Assembly (NCBI GenBank): GCA_019356535.1
Contig: CP037918.1
Location: forward strand, 2,382,501-2,446,500
DNA length: 64,000 bases
DNA from: Chromatiaceae bacterium
GTDB taxonomy: Bacteria; Pseudomonadota; Gammaproteobacteria; Chromatiales; Chromatiaceae
Direction: 5' to 3'
Shown here: piece after piece, positions 46,820 through 56,446 of the stretch
Numbering within the stretch: the first letter of the stretch is position 1
How the letters are laid out: the number at the start of each line of letters is the position of its first letter
Made by a program: the position numbers and the translations under genes
Notes under the pieces: model-generated
The model's database searches: none
What the model saw: the letters and a program-made list of their open reading frames with translations, nothing else
Told to the model about the DNA's origin: nothing

Positions 46820-46823
46820 ATGC

Positions 46824-47951
46824 TCAGCGTAAGGAACGGTAGATGGCGCAACGCCCCGGATGGCTGAGCACCAGCTGCCAGAGTTGACCTCGCCGCGCGC
46901 GGAAGAAGCCGGCACAGGACTGAAGGTAGTAACGCCACATGCGCTGGAAACGCCGGCCATAACGCGAAGCCAGCTGCGGCCAGGCGTTTTCGAAACGCGC
47001 CGACCAGCTCATCAGGGTGCGGTCGTAGTCCTGCCCGAAGCTATGCCAGTCCTCGATCACCATACGTCCGTCCAAGGCACGGGCGAGCTGCTGAGGCGAG
47101 GGCAAACGGCCGTTGGGGAAGATGTAGCGGTCGATCCAGGGGTCGGTATGCAGGCCAGTCCGGCCGACGCCGATGGTATGCAGCAGGAACAGCCCCTGGG
47201 ACTCGAGCAGGCGCAGCACCGTGTCGAAATAGACCCCGTAGTTGCGTGGCCCGACGTGCTCGAACATGCCGACAGAGACGACCTTGTCGAACCGTCCCTG
47301 CACGTTACGGTAGTCCATCAGCTCGATGCGCACTGGCAGGTCGGCGCAACGCTCGCGCGCCAGACGCTGCTGCTCACGCGAGACGGTGATACCCACGACC
47401 TCCACACCATGGTGCTCGGCGGCATGTCGCGCCAGCCCGCCCCAGCCGCAACCGATATCCAGCAGGCGCTCGCCCGGCCGCAGCTCCAGCTTGCGGCAGA
47501 TCAGCTCGAGCTTGGCGCGTTGCGCGCTCTCCAGGTCCGCAGCCTCCGCCCAGTAGGCGCAGGAATAGCTCATGCTGGCATCGAGCATGGCCTCGAACAC
47601 ATCGTTGCCGATGTCGTAATGGTGCTCGCCGACCTGGAAAGCGCGCCGCCGGCTTTGCAGATTGAACAGGTTGTGGCGCAGGATCTCGCCGAACAGGCGC
47701 AAGCGCACCCGGCCACCGAGCCGCTTGTCGATGCGCGCCGCCAGCAGACGGTAGAACAATTCGTCGATCGCCACACAGTCCCACAGGCCGTCCATGTAGG
47801 CCTCGCCGAAGCCAAGCGAGCCCTGGCGCAGGATGCGGCTATACACCTCCGGGTCGTGGACCTGGATGTCCCACGGCCGGCCACCGTTGAAACGCACGCC
47901 CGCTTGTGCCACCAGCTCGCCCAGCACTCCGGGCGGCCCCTGGTCGCTCAT
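46824..47951 (-). CDS. cfa: Cyclopropane-fatty-acyl-phospholipid synthase family
   Basis: 375-residue SAM-dependent methyltransferase that adds a methylene across lipid double bonds. GERLLDIGCGWGGLARHAAE is the SAM site and GITVSREQ and YDIGNDVFEAMLDASMSYSCAYW are CFA signatures; FEHVGPRNY and HTIGV follow. The ATG at 47951 is the likely start. The extreme N-terminus is shorter than E. coli Cfa. Its transcription is separate from the nitrogen operon downstream. Confidence 0.92.
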   Translation of the reverse strand: MSDQGPPGVLGELVAQAGVRFNGGRPWDIQVHDPEVYSRILRQGSLGFGEAYMDGLWDCVAIDELFYRLLAARIDKRLGGRVRLRLFGEILRHNLFNLQSRRRAFQVGEHHYDIGNDVFEAMLDASMSYSCAYWAEAADLESAQRAKLELICRKLELRPGERLLDIGCGWGGLARHAAEHHGVEVVGITVSREQQRLARERCADLPVRIELMDYRNVQGRFDKVVSVGMFEHVGPRNYGVYFDTVLRLLESQGLFLLHTIGVGRTGLHTDPWIDRYIFPNGRLPSPQQLARALDGRMVIEDWHSFGQDYDRTLMSWSARFENAWPQLASRYGRRFQRMWRYYLQSCAGFFRARRGQLWQLVLSHPGRCAIYRSLR

Positions 47952-48155
47952 GTTTCCGATCTTCTGGGGCAGGCAAGGGGGTGCAGCAGCTTCATCGCTG
48001 TCTCCGGACACATGAGGTCACGACCATTCCAGTCAAGTATGGCGCCTTCCGGAGAGAATAAATAGAAATACCCCATGGTCACGATAGCTTCGACCAATGG
48101 ACAGTCCACCTCGCCTGGCCTAACCTGTAGTCCACCGAACACGAGGGCTGTCATC

Positions 48156-48407
48156 ATGCTCGACCCCAAGATCCTCGACGATCTCTCGCGCCGCGTCGCT
48201 GACGGCATGCCACGCGGCCTGGCCAGCCTGCAGGAAGACTTCCAGCGCAACCTGCGCGCCGCGCTCGAAGCCGCGCTGCGCCGACTCGACCTGGTCTCGC
48301 GTGACGAATTCGACATCCAGCAGGCCGTGCTGGCACGCACCCGCGAGAAGCTGGAAGCACTGGAGAAACGGGTCGCCGAGCTCGAGGCGCGCCTCGACAA
48401 GGACTGA
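48156..48407 (+). CDS. ubiK: Ubiquinone biosynthesis accessory factor UbiK
   Basis: 83-residue BMFP-family protein: MLDPKILDDLSRRVADGMP, then VSRDEFDIQQAVLARTREKLEALEKRVAELEARL, a C-terminal coiled coil. UbiK links ubiquinone-synthesis enzymes and lipids. A GAGGG ribosome site precedes the ATG. comM follows 54 nt later, an order frequent in gammaproteobacteria. Confidence 0.93.
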   Translation: MLDPKILDDLSRRVADGMPRGLASLQEDFQRNLRAALEAALRRLDLVSRDEFDIQQAVLARTREKLEALEKRVAELEARLDKD

Positions 48408-48460
48408 ACCCGACGGGCCGCCAGGGAAGGTAGCCAGACCACTCGACGCAGGGAAGCCGC

Positions 48461-49969
48461 ATGTCACTCGCCATCACCTTGTGCCGCGCCGGAGTGGGCA
48501 TCGAGGCCCCGCTGGTCACCGTGGAGGCCCACCTGGCCAACGGCCTGCCGGCCTTCAATATCGTCGGCCTGCCGGAAAAGGCCGTGCAGGAGGCCCGCGA
48601 GCGGGTACGCAGCGCTCTGCAGAATGCCGGCTTCGAGTTCCCCGCGCGGCGCATCACCGTCAACCTGGCTCCCGCCGACCTGCCCAAGCAAGGTGCACGC
48701 TTCGACCTGGCGATCGCCATCGGCATCCTCGCCGCCAGCGCACAGTTACCAGTCGCTCCCCTGGCAGAGATCGAACTGATCGGCGAACTCACCTTGGGCG
48801 GGCAGATCCGCCCGGTGCGCGGCATACTGCCGGCAGCTGTCGCCGCTACTCGCGCCGGGCACCGCCTGGTGCTCCCTCGCGACAACGCCGCCGAGGCCGC
48901 GCTGGTGCGCGACGCTGAACTGTTGCCGGCAGAGCATCTTCTGCAGGTCTGCGCACACCTGGCGGGACGCGAGCCCATTCCGCGCCACGTCCCTGCGCCA
49001 CCGGCGAAAGGCGAAGGCACCACGCCACCCCCCGACCTGGCTGAAGTACGCGGCCAAGCCCAGGCCCGACGCGCCCTCGAGGTCGCTGCAGCCGCCGGCC
49101 ACAACCTGTTGATGATGGGCCCTCCCGGTACCGGCAAATCCATGCTCGCCGCCCGCCTTCCCGGCATCCTGCCCCCCATGAATGAGCAGGAGGCGCTGGA
49201 GACCGCTGCCATCCACTCGGTAGCCGGCCTGCAACCCCACCCCGATCGCTGGCACCAGCGCCCTTTCCGGTCACCTCATCACACTTGTTCCGGCGTGGCC
49301 CTGGTCGGCGGCAGCAGCATCCCGCGACCCGGCGAGATCTCGCTGGCGCACAACGGCGTGCTGTTCCTCGACGAACTGCCCGAATTCGACAATCGGGTGC
49401 TCGAAGTGCTGCGCGAACCGTTGGAGACTGGCCGCATCGTTATCTCGCGTGCAGCACGCAGCGCCGAATTCCCCGCGCGCTTTCAGCTGGTGGCCGCCAT
49501 GAACCCCTGCCCCTGCGGCCATGTCAACGAACCCGACCAGCGCTGCGACCGCTGCACCCCACAGCTCGTCGCACGCTACCAGGGACGCATCTCCAGCCCT
49601 CTGCGCGACCGCATCGACATCCAGATCGAAGTGCCCGCCCTACCGACCCGTGACCTGCTAGGGGCCCCACCCGGCGAGCCCAGCGCCACAGTGCGCGCCC
49701 GCGTGATCGCCGCCCGCGAACGCCAGCAACGACGCCAGGGCTGCACCAACGCCGAACTGCAACACGCTGCACTTGAGCGCCACTGCGCGCTCACCACCGA
49801 GGTCCGCCGCCTGCTCGAGACCGCCATCGAACGCCTGGGCCTGTCGGCTCGCGGCTACCACCGTATCCTGCGCCTGGCCCGCACCATCGCCGACCTGGAC
49901 GAGAGTAATACCATCGGACCACGACACATGAGCGAAGCGATCGGATTGCGGAGGATGGACCGGGTCTAA
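48461..49969 (+). CDS. comM: ComM/YifB-family magnesium-chelatase-like helicase
   Basis: 502-residue AAA+ hexameric helicase that promotes branch migration in natural transformation. The N-terminal Lon-like domain (PLVTVEAHLANGLPAFNIVGLP) precedes Walker A GPPGTGKSMLA (about 222), the Mg-chelatase-type LFLDELPEF Walker B and MNPCPCG zinc region, and a C-terminal region ending GLRRMDRV. Suggests the lineage retains competence-linked recombination. Confidence 0.94.
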   Translation: MSLAITLCRAGVGIEAPLVTVEAHLANGLPAFNIVGLPEKAVQEARERVRSALQNAGFEFPARRITVNLAPADLPKQGARFDLAIAIGILAASAQLPVAPLAEIELIGELTLGGQIRPVRGILPAAVAATRAGHRLVLPRDNAAEAALVRDAELLPAEHLLQVCAHLAGREPIPRHVPAPPAKGEGTTPPPDLAEVRGQAQARRALEVAAAAGHNLLMMGPPGTGKSMLAARLPGILPPMNEQEALETAAIHSVAGLQPHPDRWHQRPFRSPHHTCSGVALVGGSSIPRPGEISLAHNGVLFLDELPEFDNRVLEVLREPLETGRIVISRAARSAEFPARFQLVAAMNPCPCGHVNEPDQRCDRCTPQLVARYQGRISSPLRDRIDIQIEVPALPTRDLLGAPPGEPSATVRARVIAARERQQRRQGCTNAELQHAALERHCALTTEVRRLLETAIERLGLSARGYHRILRLARTIADLDESNTIGPRHMSEAIGLRRMDRV

Positions 49970-50183
49970 CTCCGCGCCCTACACCTGACTTCATCTTGCC
50001 TCAATGGCACGCGACACCTGCATACATCAAGCCATCAAAAACATTTGAGGTCCTCTTGACTGGCCAATTTGGCGAGCTGTCAGAGGTTGGCCGAGATTCC
50101 GGGAGGGGTGACTGGGATTTCCGACAACGTGACCGCTGCTTCCAAGAGAGGGACCGGCATCGGTGCATCGAAACCATCTGGCT

Positions 50184-51464
50184 TCAGGCCGGCACAATCC
50201 TCATGCCCGGAAAGATACAGCAAAACCGGCTCCCCTCACCGACCTGACTCTCGATTTCGATGACAGCGTCGTGTCGCAGCAACACATGACGCACGATGGA
50301 CAGGCCCAGGCCGGTGCCGCCGCGCGCGCGCGAGCGGCTCTTGTCCACGCGGTAGAAGCGCTCGGTGAGGCGGTGCAGGTGTTCCTGCGGGATACCGGGC
50401 CCCTTATCGACCACGCAGAAGCGCGCACCCTCATCATCGACTTCCCAGTACAGGTCGACCGGGGTGCCAGGCGGAGTGTGCAGGATGGCATTGAACAGCA
50501 GGTTGCCGAAGGCCGAGGCGAGCTCGCTCTCGCTGCCCAGCAGGCCGGCACGTGATTGCAGATGCAAGGTGACAGGGTGCTGGTCACCGTCCAGCCGGCG
50601 GGCGTCCTCGACCAGGTGTTCGAGCAGCGCGGGCACGTCCACCGGCTCGCGTGGCGGGCTGTCTTCTTCCAGCTCCAGACGCGAGAGCATCAACAGGTCG
50701 GCGACCAGTTGCTGCATGCGTTCGGCCTGGCGCAGCGAGGCAGCCAGAGCATTGTGCACCTCGTCGGGCAGATCTTCTTCGGCGAGCATCTCCAGGTAGC
50801 CGACCACCACGGTGAGCGGGGTGCGCAGCTCGTGCGAGACATTGGCGATGAAGTCGCGGCGTACCGTCTGCACGCGCTTGAGCTCGGTCACGTCATGCGC
50901 GGTGAGCAACAACTGATCCTTGGCAAAGGGGGCAACCCGCAGCTCCAGTTCGCGTTCGCACGCCGCCCCCATACGGCGCTCCAGTGGCGAGGCATCAGCC
51001 CCCTGGCGCAGCCAGTCCGCCAGCACCGGGTCATCCAGCAGTTCGGGCAGAGGGCGGCCGACCGCCGAGTCGCCGGCATCCAGTTCCAGCAGTTCGCGCG
51101 CTGCCGAGTTGAACCACTGCACGCGCAGGCGCTGGTCGAGGATGACCGCCGCATCCGGCATGGTCTCGAGGGTATCGTGAAAACGGTGCAACAGGCGGCT
51201 CAGACGCTTCTTGCGCTGGCGCGCGCGCAAACGCACTCGCTCGATGTGCTCGGCCACCGATCGCCAGACCCCGCGCAGATCCTCGCCACCGCCACCAGCC
51301 AGCCATTCCTCGAGCAGCCAGACCTGGTACAACTGCCACAGCGCCAGGCCGCCGAGGCCGACCAGCAGGGCCAGCACCCAGGCCTCACTCACCCAGCCGA
51401 ACAGGCCGACCAGAACGGCAACCGCCAGCAGCCTCAGGAGCTCGGCGCGAAACTGCTCATGCAC
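50184..51464 (-). CDS. phoR: Phosphate sensor histidine kinase PhoR
   Basis: 426 residues: two N-terminal hydrophobic segments (about residues 8-45), a PAS domain (HDTLETMPDAAVILDQRLRVQWFN), the phosphorylated histidine in RRDFIANVSHELRTPLTVVVGYLEM, and the ATPase domain with NLLFNAILHT, VVDKGPGIPQEHL and GGTGLGLSIV. The start is GTG 51464, overlapping the phoB stop by 8 nt. Last gene of the Pho operon. Confidence 0.93.
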   Translation of the reverse strand: MHEQFRAELLRLLAVAVLVGLFGWVSEAWVLALLVGLGGLALWQLYQVWLLEEWLAGGGGEDLRGVWRSVAEHIERVRLRARQRKKRLSRLLHRFHDTLETMPDAAVILDQRLRVQWFNSAARELLELDAGDSAVGRPLPELLDDPVLADWLRQGADASPLERRMGAACERELELRVAPFAKDQLLLTAHDVTELKRVQTVRRDFIANVSHELRTPLTVVVGYLEMLAEEDLPDEVHNALAASLRQAERMQQLVADLLMLSRLELEEDSPPREPVDVPALLEHLVEDARRLDGDQHPVTLHLQSRAGLLGSESELASAFGNLLFNAILHTPPGTPVDLYWEVDDEGARFCVVDKGPGIPQEHLHRLTERFYRVDKSRSRARGGTGLGLSIVRHVLLRHDAVIEIESQVGEGSRFCCIFPGMRIVPA

Positions 51465-52146
51465 CGCCAGACACCAACCGGTAGCCCGCGCCACGCACCG
51501 TTTCGATGCATCCATCCAGGCCGAATGGGGCCAGTGCCTTGCGTAGCCGGCGCACACTCACATCCACGGTGCGCTCCTCGCGTGCGACATCGTCGCCCCA
51601 TACCCGGTCGAGCAATTGGCCCCGGCTATATACCCGGTTCGGGTTTTGCAGCAGAAAGTGCAACAGGCGAAACTCGGTCGGCCCCAGCGGCACCGGGCTT
51701 CCCTTACATACGACCTGCCGGGTAGCCGGATCGAGTACCAGTTCACCCACACGCAAGCGGCCGTCCATATCGCGGCCGGCAACACGGCGCAGCACGGCGC
51801 GGATGCGCGCGATCAACTCGGGCGGGGAAAAGGGCTTGACCACGTAGTCATCGGCACCGGCCTCCAGCCCTTGCACCCGTTGGGTCTCCTGGGCCAGCGC
51901 GGTGAGCAGGATCACCGGGATGTCGCTCAGCGCCTCGTTCTGCCGGATATACCGCAACAGGGCGATGCCACTGCATTCAGGCAACATCCAGTCGAGCAGT
52001 ACCAGGTCGGGACGCCTGACACGCAACACATCTTGGGCCTCTCTCACGCTGCCGGCCTCGAGCATGTCCATGCCGGCACGCGACAGCGCAAAGCGCACCA
52101 TGTCGCGGATGGGGGCCTCGTCCTCGACGAACAGGATGGTGGTCAT
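51457..52146 (-). CDS. phoB: Phosphate response regulator PhoB
   Basis: 229 residues with a receiver domain (LFVEDEAPIRDMV, phospho-Asp in LVLLDWMLPECSG, and Lys in YVVKPFSPPELIARI) and an OmpR-type winged helix (LGPTEFRLLHFLLQNPNRVYSRGQLLDRVWG). It should bind the Pho box upstream of pstS (57546-57563). It overlaps phoU by 4 nt. Confidence 0.94.
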   Translation of the reverse strand: MTTILFVEDEAPIRDMVRFALSRAGMDMLEAGSVREAQDVLRVRRPDLVLLDWMLPECSGIALLRYIRQNEALSDIPVILLTALAQETQRVQGLEAGADDYVVKPFSPPELIARIRAVLRRVAGRDMDGRLRVGELVLDPATRQVVCKGSPVPLGPTEFRLLHFLLQNPNRVYSRGQLLDRVWGDDVAREERTVDVSVRRLRKALAPFGLDGCIETVRGAGYRLVSGGA

Positions 52147-52832
52147 TGATGGCGTACGTCTTCTCCAGTCACCAGGTAGATGACGTGCTCGGCGATATTG
52201 TCGATATGGCGCTTGCCCCGATCCAGGGATCTCAGCACCAGCATGAAGTTCACCGCCTCGGCCACGTCCTGCCGATTATCGAACACGCACTCCACAAGGT
52301 ACTTCAAACGATCACGCAAATCGATCTGCTCGGGCAGCTCATCGGCCACCATCACCTCGGCCTGCCTGGCATCGTCTTCCTCGTAGACCCGAAGCGCCGT
52401 ATCCAGCAGTACGATCAGGTGCCCCATCAGACGCTGCACCTCGGCGCGGGGAGAGTGCCCGTCGCAACCAGCCTCCGGCAGCGGCTCCTGGCACAGCACC
52501 CTTGCGATCTGGGTCATCTCGTCGCCCAGGCGCTCCAGCTCGGTGACGATACGCGAAGTCGCCACCACATAGCGCAGGTCCCTGCCGACGGGCGCGCGCC
52601 GCGCCAGCAGGCTGACGATGAAGCTGTCCACCTTCACCTCCTGCGAGTCGATGGGACGATCCCCCTCGATGACCTGCCGCGCCTGTTCGGTGGAATCATG
52701 CCCCAGCGCCAGTTGCAGCCGCTCCATCTGGTCACGCACCATGCCGCCCATCTTGAGCACCCGCTTGCGCAATTTGCGCATATCCTTGTCGAAGCCACTG
52801 AGGATATGGCCGTTCGATAGCGTGCCGTACAT
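52143..52832 (-). CDS. phoU: Phosphate transport regulator PhoU
   Basis: 229-residue helical-bundle protein that represses PhoR when phosphate is plentiful. It has two PhoU repeats, with LRKRVLKMGGMVRDQMERL and RDLRYVVATSRIVTELERLGDEMTQIAR in the first, and RSLDRGKRHIDNIAEHVIYLVTG in the second. The ATG at 52832 follows AAGGAG. A short N-terminal HILSGFDKDM fits the family. Confidence 0.94.
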   Translation of the reverse strand: MYGTLSNGHILSGFDKDMRKLRKRVLKMGGMVRDQMERLQLALGHDSTEQARQVIEGDRPIDSQEVKVDSFIVSLLARRAPVGRDLRYVVATSRIVTELERLGDEMTQIARVLCQEPLPEAGCDGHSPRAEVQRLMGHLIVLLDTALRVYEEDDARQAEVMVADELPEQIDLRDRLKYLVECVFDNRQDVAEAVNFMLVLRSLDRGKRHIDNIAEHVIYLVTGEDVRHQ

Positions 52833-52842
52833 CCTGATCTCC

Positions 52843-53718
52843 TTACCCAAAGCGGCCCGTGATATAGGCCTCGGTCAGTTCGTGCGCCGGGTTGGTGAAG
52901 ATCCGTTCGGTCTTGTCCACCTCGACCAGGCGTCCCATGTGGAAATAGGCGGTACGTTGCGAGACGCGCGCCGCCTGCTGCATCGAATGGGTAACGATGA
53001 TGATGGTGTAGCGCTCGCGCAGCTCGTCGATCAGCTCCTCCACCCGGGCAGTGGCGATGGGATCCAGCGCCGAGCAGGGCTCGTCCATCAGGATTACCTC
53101 GGGATGGATGGCAATAGCACGCGCGATACACAAGCGCTGCTGCTGGCCACCGGACAGCCCGGTGCCCGGCGCATCCAGGCGGTCTTTCACCTCGTCCCAC
53201 AGTCCGGCGCGGCGCAGTGAGTTCTCCACCAGCTCGTCCAGATCGGCGCGGCTCGCCGCCAGGCCGTGCAGCCGCGGGCCGTAGGCGATGTTCTCGTAGA
53301 TCGACTTGGGAAAGGGATTGGGCTTCTGGAACACCATGCCCACCCGCGCGCGCAGCGGCACCACATCCATCTCCGGCGCATGAATGTCCTCGTCATCGAG
53401 GAGGATCTCGCCTTCCACGCGACAGCCCTCGATGGTGTCGTTCATGCGGTTGAAGCAGCGCAGAAAGGTCGACTTGCCACACCCCGAGGGGCCGATGAAG
53501 GCAGTCACCTGGCGCTTGCCGATATCGATCGACACATCCTTGATCGCCTGTTTTTCACCATAGAAGACGTTGACGTTGCGTGCGCGCAGGCTGACCTTGC
53601 GCTCGAGGAAGGGGGTACCCAGGGCACTCTCGACGACCTCCGGCTGCGCGGTGTCACCCGCGGCCAGAGCCGTCTCCACTACCGACTGGAACAAGGCGCG
53701 TCGATCGCCGATCGCCAT
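52843..53718 (-). CDS. pstB: Phosphate ABC transporter ATPase PstB
   Basis: 291 residues. Walker [16 protein letters not shown] (about 75), ABC signature [16 protein letters not shown], Walker [14 protein letters not shown], and H-loop [12 protein letters not shown]. An N-terminal extension of about 40 residues ([15 protein letters not shown]...) is not part of the core. Order pstSCAB-phoU-phoBR is intact. Confidence 0.96.
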   Translation of the reverse strand: MAIGDRRALFQSVVETALAAGDTAQPEVVESALGTPFLERKVSLRARNVNVFYGEKQAIKDVSIDIGKRQVTAFIGPSGCGKSTFLRCFNRMNDTIEGCRVEGEILLDDEDIHAPEMDVVPLRARVGMVFQKPNPFPKSIYENIAYGPRLHGLAASRADLDELVENSLRRAGLWDEVKDRLDAPGTGLSGGQQQRLCIARAIAIHPEVILMDEPCSALDPIATARVEELIDELRERYTIIIVTHSMQQAARVSQRTAYFHMGRLVEVDKTERIFTNPAHELTEAYITGRFG

Positions 53719-53730
53719 CTTGGATTCTCC

Positions 53731-55026
53731 TTACCAGCGTTTCTCGAAGCGGCGGCGTAACAGGATAGCCACCAGGTTCATCAGCACCAGGAACAACAGC
53801 AACACCAGGATGGCCGCCGCGGTACGTTCCATAAAGGCGCGTTCGGGACTGTCGGCCCACAGGTAGATCTGCACCGGCAGCACCGTGGCCGGATCGGTAA
53901 AGCCCTGCGGCACATCGACGATGAAAGCCACCATGCCGATCATCAACAGGGGCGCGGTCTCGCCCAGCGCTTGCGCCATACCGATGATGGTGCCGGTGAG
54001 CATGCCCGGCAGGGCCTGCGGCAGCACGTGGTGGAACACCGTCTGCATGCGCGAGGCGCCGATGCCCAGTGCCGCCTCGCGGATCGATGGCGGCACCGCC
54101 TTGAGCGCCGCACGCCCGGTGATGATGATGGTCGGCAGGGTCATCAGGGTGAGCACCAGGCCACCGACCAGCGGCGCCGAGCGCGGCAGGTCGAGAAAGT
54201 TCAGGAACACCGCCAGCCCCAGCAGGCCGAACACGATCGACGGCACGGCCGCCAGGTTGTTGATGTTGACCTCGACAAAGTCGGTCCAGCGGTTACGTGG
54301 CGCGAACTCTTCCAGATAGATGGCCGCCGCCACGCCCAGCGGCAATGACAACGCCAGGGTCACCAGCAGAGCATAGAAGGAACCGGCGAGTGCCCCGCGG
54401 ATACCGGCCAGTTCCGGCTCGCGCGAGTCGCCATTACGGAAGAACGCCCAGTTGAAGAAGGTGTCGATGGCCCCCTCCGCGCGCAAGGACTCCAGCCAGT
54501 GGCGCTGGCGCTCGCTCAAGCGGACACCACCCGCCTCACCATGCTTGAACCACTGGTCGACCTCGTCGTCGGCGAGCAACCAGAAGGCACGTCGCTGTCC
54601 CAGCAGTTCGGGATCCGCGACCACCTGGTCGCGCAAGGCCCAGGCCGCGCCGCTGCTCACCAGCCGGTAGAGCTCGCGCTTCTCGCGACGCTTGCGCACC
54701 TCGGGGAAGCGCGCACGCAGGGCCTGCTTGATCACTCCCGCATAGTCGCCAGCGGCCAACGACGCCTGCGAGCCGTTGCCCTGGGGATCGAGACGTGCAG
54801 GGTCCAGCGTCAGCTCGAGCCGGATGTGCGTCTGCCAGAAGGCCGACTTCCCCAGGCTCACCAGGCTGACCAACATGACGGCCAGGAACGACAGCCCCAG
54901 CACGATGGCACCAATACCGGCCAGGCGCAACAGGCGATCGCGCCGGCGCCGGCGCGCCAGTCCGTGCAACACCGCCTCGCGGATGGCGCGGCGCTTGACC
55001 AGCGGCTTGTTCTTTTTCTTACTCAT
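53731..55026 (-). CDS. pstA: Phosphate ABC transporter permease PstA (long form)
   Basis: 431 residues, clearly longer than the roughly 300 of E. coli PstA. A basic cytoplasmic N-terminus and one helix at about 35-55 are followed by an inserted extracytoplasmic region of about 150 residues (FWQTHIRLELTLD...ALRARFPEVRKRREKRELYR). The conserved permease core follows: PLGVAAAIYLEEFAP, NNLAAVPSIVFGLLGLAVFLNF and IREAALGIGASRMQTVFHHVLPQALPGMLTG. It overlaps pstC by 8 nt. Confidence 0.92.
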   Translation of the reverse strand: MSKKKNKPLVKRRAIREAVLHGLARRRRRDRLLRLAGIGAIVLGLSFLAVMLVSLVSLGKSAFWQTHIRLELTLDPARLDPQGNGSQASLAAGDYAGVIKQALRARFPEVRKRREKRELYRLVSSGAAWALRDQVVADPELLGQRRAFWLLADDEVDQWFKHGEAGGVRLSERQRHWLESLRAEGAIDTFFNWAFFRNGDSREPELAGIRGALAGSFYALLVTLALSLPLGVAAAIYLEEFAPRNRWTDFVEVNINNLAAVPSIVFGLLGLAVFLNFLDLPRSAPLVGGLVLTLMTLPTIIITGRAALKAVPPSIREAALGIGASRMQTVFHHVLPQALPGMLTGTIIGMAQALGETAPLLMIGMVAFIVDVPQGFTDPATVLPVQIYLWADSPERAFMERTAAAILVLLLFLVLMNLVAILLRRRFEKRW

Positions 55027-56401
55027 AGGCTTCCCGATAACGGCGCACCACATACAGCGCCAGCACATTGAGCAACAGGGTGGCCAGGAACAGCACCAAC
55101 CCCAGAGCAAAGGCCGCCAGGGTCTTGGGGCTGTCGAATTCCTGGTCACCAACCAGCAGGGTGACGATCTGCACCGTGATGGTGGTCACCGAGTCCAGCG
55201 GATTGGCGGTCAGGCGCGCGCCCACGCCGGCGGCCATCACCACGATCATGGTCTCGCCGATAGCGCGCGAGGCCGCCAGCAACACGCCGCCGACGATACC
55301 CGGAAGCGCCGCAGGCAACACCACGCGCAACACCGTTTCGGCCGGAGTCGCGCCCAGTGCCAGCGAACCATCACGCAGCGACTGCGGCACCGCGGTGATC
55401 ACGTCATCCGACAGGGAGGAGACGAAGGGGATGATCATCACCCCCATCACCAGGCCGGCGGCCAGCGCGCTCTCGGAAGAGACCGCCAGCCCCAGCGACT
55501 CGCCCAGGCCGCGCACCAGCGGGGCCACCACCAGGGCGGCGAAAAAGCCGTACACCACGGTCGGGATGCCGGCCAGGATCTCGAGCAGCGGCTTGATCCA
55601 GGCCCGCGCTCGCGCGCCCGCGAACTCGGCCAGCCAGATGGCCGAGAACAGGCCGACCGGCACCGCCACCGCCAGCGCGATGCCGGCGATCATGAGCGTG
55701 CCGGCGAACAGGGGCACCATGCCGAAGGCACCGCTGGCACCGACCTGGTCGGCGCGGATGGCGATCTGCGGACTCCATTCCAGGCCGAACAGAAAATCAC
55801 CCAACGGCACGCTCTCGAAGAAACGCAAGGCCTCGAACAACACCGAGAGCACGATGCCCAGGGTGGTGAGGATGGCGATCGAAGCACTCGCCAGCAGCAG
55901 TACATGGACCACCCGTTCAACGCTGGCACGCGCCCGCAACCCCGGATACACGCGCAACAGCCCCCAGCCCAGGCCGCCGAGGCCGACCAGCAGCAACAGC
56001 ACTGGCAGGGCCATGTTCGACCAGCGTGACAGGCGGCGGTAGTGCTCGACCGCCGCCGTCAGCGCCGGGTCGGGCGCACTCGAGGCGATGTTGCCCGTCG
56101 CCAGATTGCGGATGTCGTTGAGCAGCAAACTGCGCTGCGCCTCGGACAGCGCACGCATCGATTCGGGCAGGGACTGCATCACGAGGTGGCCGATCACCAC
56201 CTGGTCGAAGGCCAGCCACAGCACCAGCAGCACCAGCGGCGGCAAGCCCGCCAGCAACGCCACCCGGTAGCCGTGATAACGCGGCAACGAATGCAGGCGC
56301 CGGGCATCGCCATCCACCCGGCCCAGCACGACGCGACGCCCCAGCCAGTAAGCAGCCAGGGCGTACGCCACCAACAACAAGAACAGCATCGACAGGCTCA
56401 T
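55019..56401 (-). CDS. pstC: Phosphate ABC transporter permease PstC (long form)
   Basis: 460 residues, again longer than E. coli PstC (about 320). It starts MSLSMLFLLLVAYALAAYWLGRRVVLG and has an extra N-terminal module with a helix near 45 and a periplasmic stretch (residues 70-115), then helix WSNMALPVLLLLVGLGGL. The permease domain has FGMVPLFAGTLMIAGIALAVAVP, EILAGIPTVVYGFFAALVV and the coupling ALGATPAETVLRVVLPAALPGIVGG. The long PstA/PstC pair is a known alternative subtype. Confidence 0.92.
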   Translation of the reverse strand: MSLSMLFLLLVAYALAAYWLGRRVVLGRVDGDARRLHSLPRYHGYRVALLAGLPPLVLLVLWLAFDQVVIGHLVMQSLPESMRALSEAQRSLLLNDIRNLATGNIASSAPDPALTAAVEHYRRLSRWSNMALPVLLLLVGLGGLGWGLLRVYPGLRARASVERVVHVLLLASASIAILTTLGIVLSVLFEALRFFESVPLGDFLFGLEWSPQIAIRADQVGASGAFGMVPLFAGTLMIAGIALAVAVPVGLFSAIWLAEFAGARARAWIKPLLEILAGIPTVVYGFFAALVVAPLVRGLGESLGLAVSSESALAAGLVMGVMIIPFVSSLSDDVITAVPQSLRDGSLALGATPAETVLRVVLPAALPGIVGGVLLAASRAIGETMIVVMAAGVGARLTANPLDSVTTITVQIVTLLVGDQEFDSPKTLAAFALGLVLFLATLLLNVLALYVVRRYREAYE

Positions 56402-56446
56402 CTCGTCCCCTCGCCGCGCCCCGGCATCCCGGGGCGCGGCCGTCGA

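Noticed and set aside
49970..50183. Small forward frame between comM and phoR
   Set aside because: The frame at 49996-50247 runs into the antisense of phoR, has no ribosome site and no recognisable motif.
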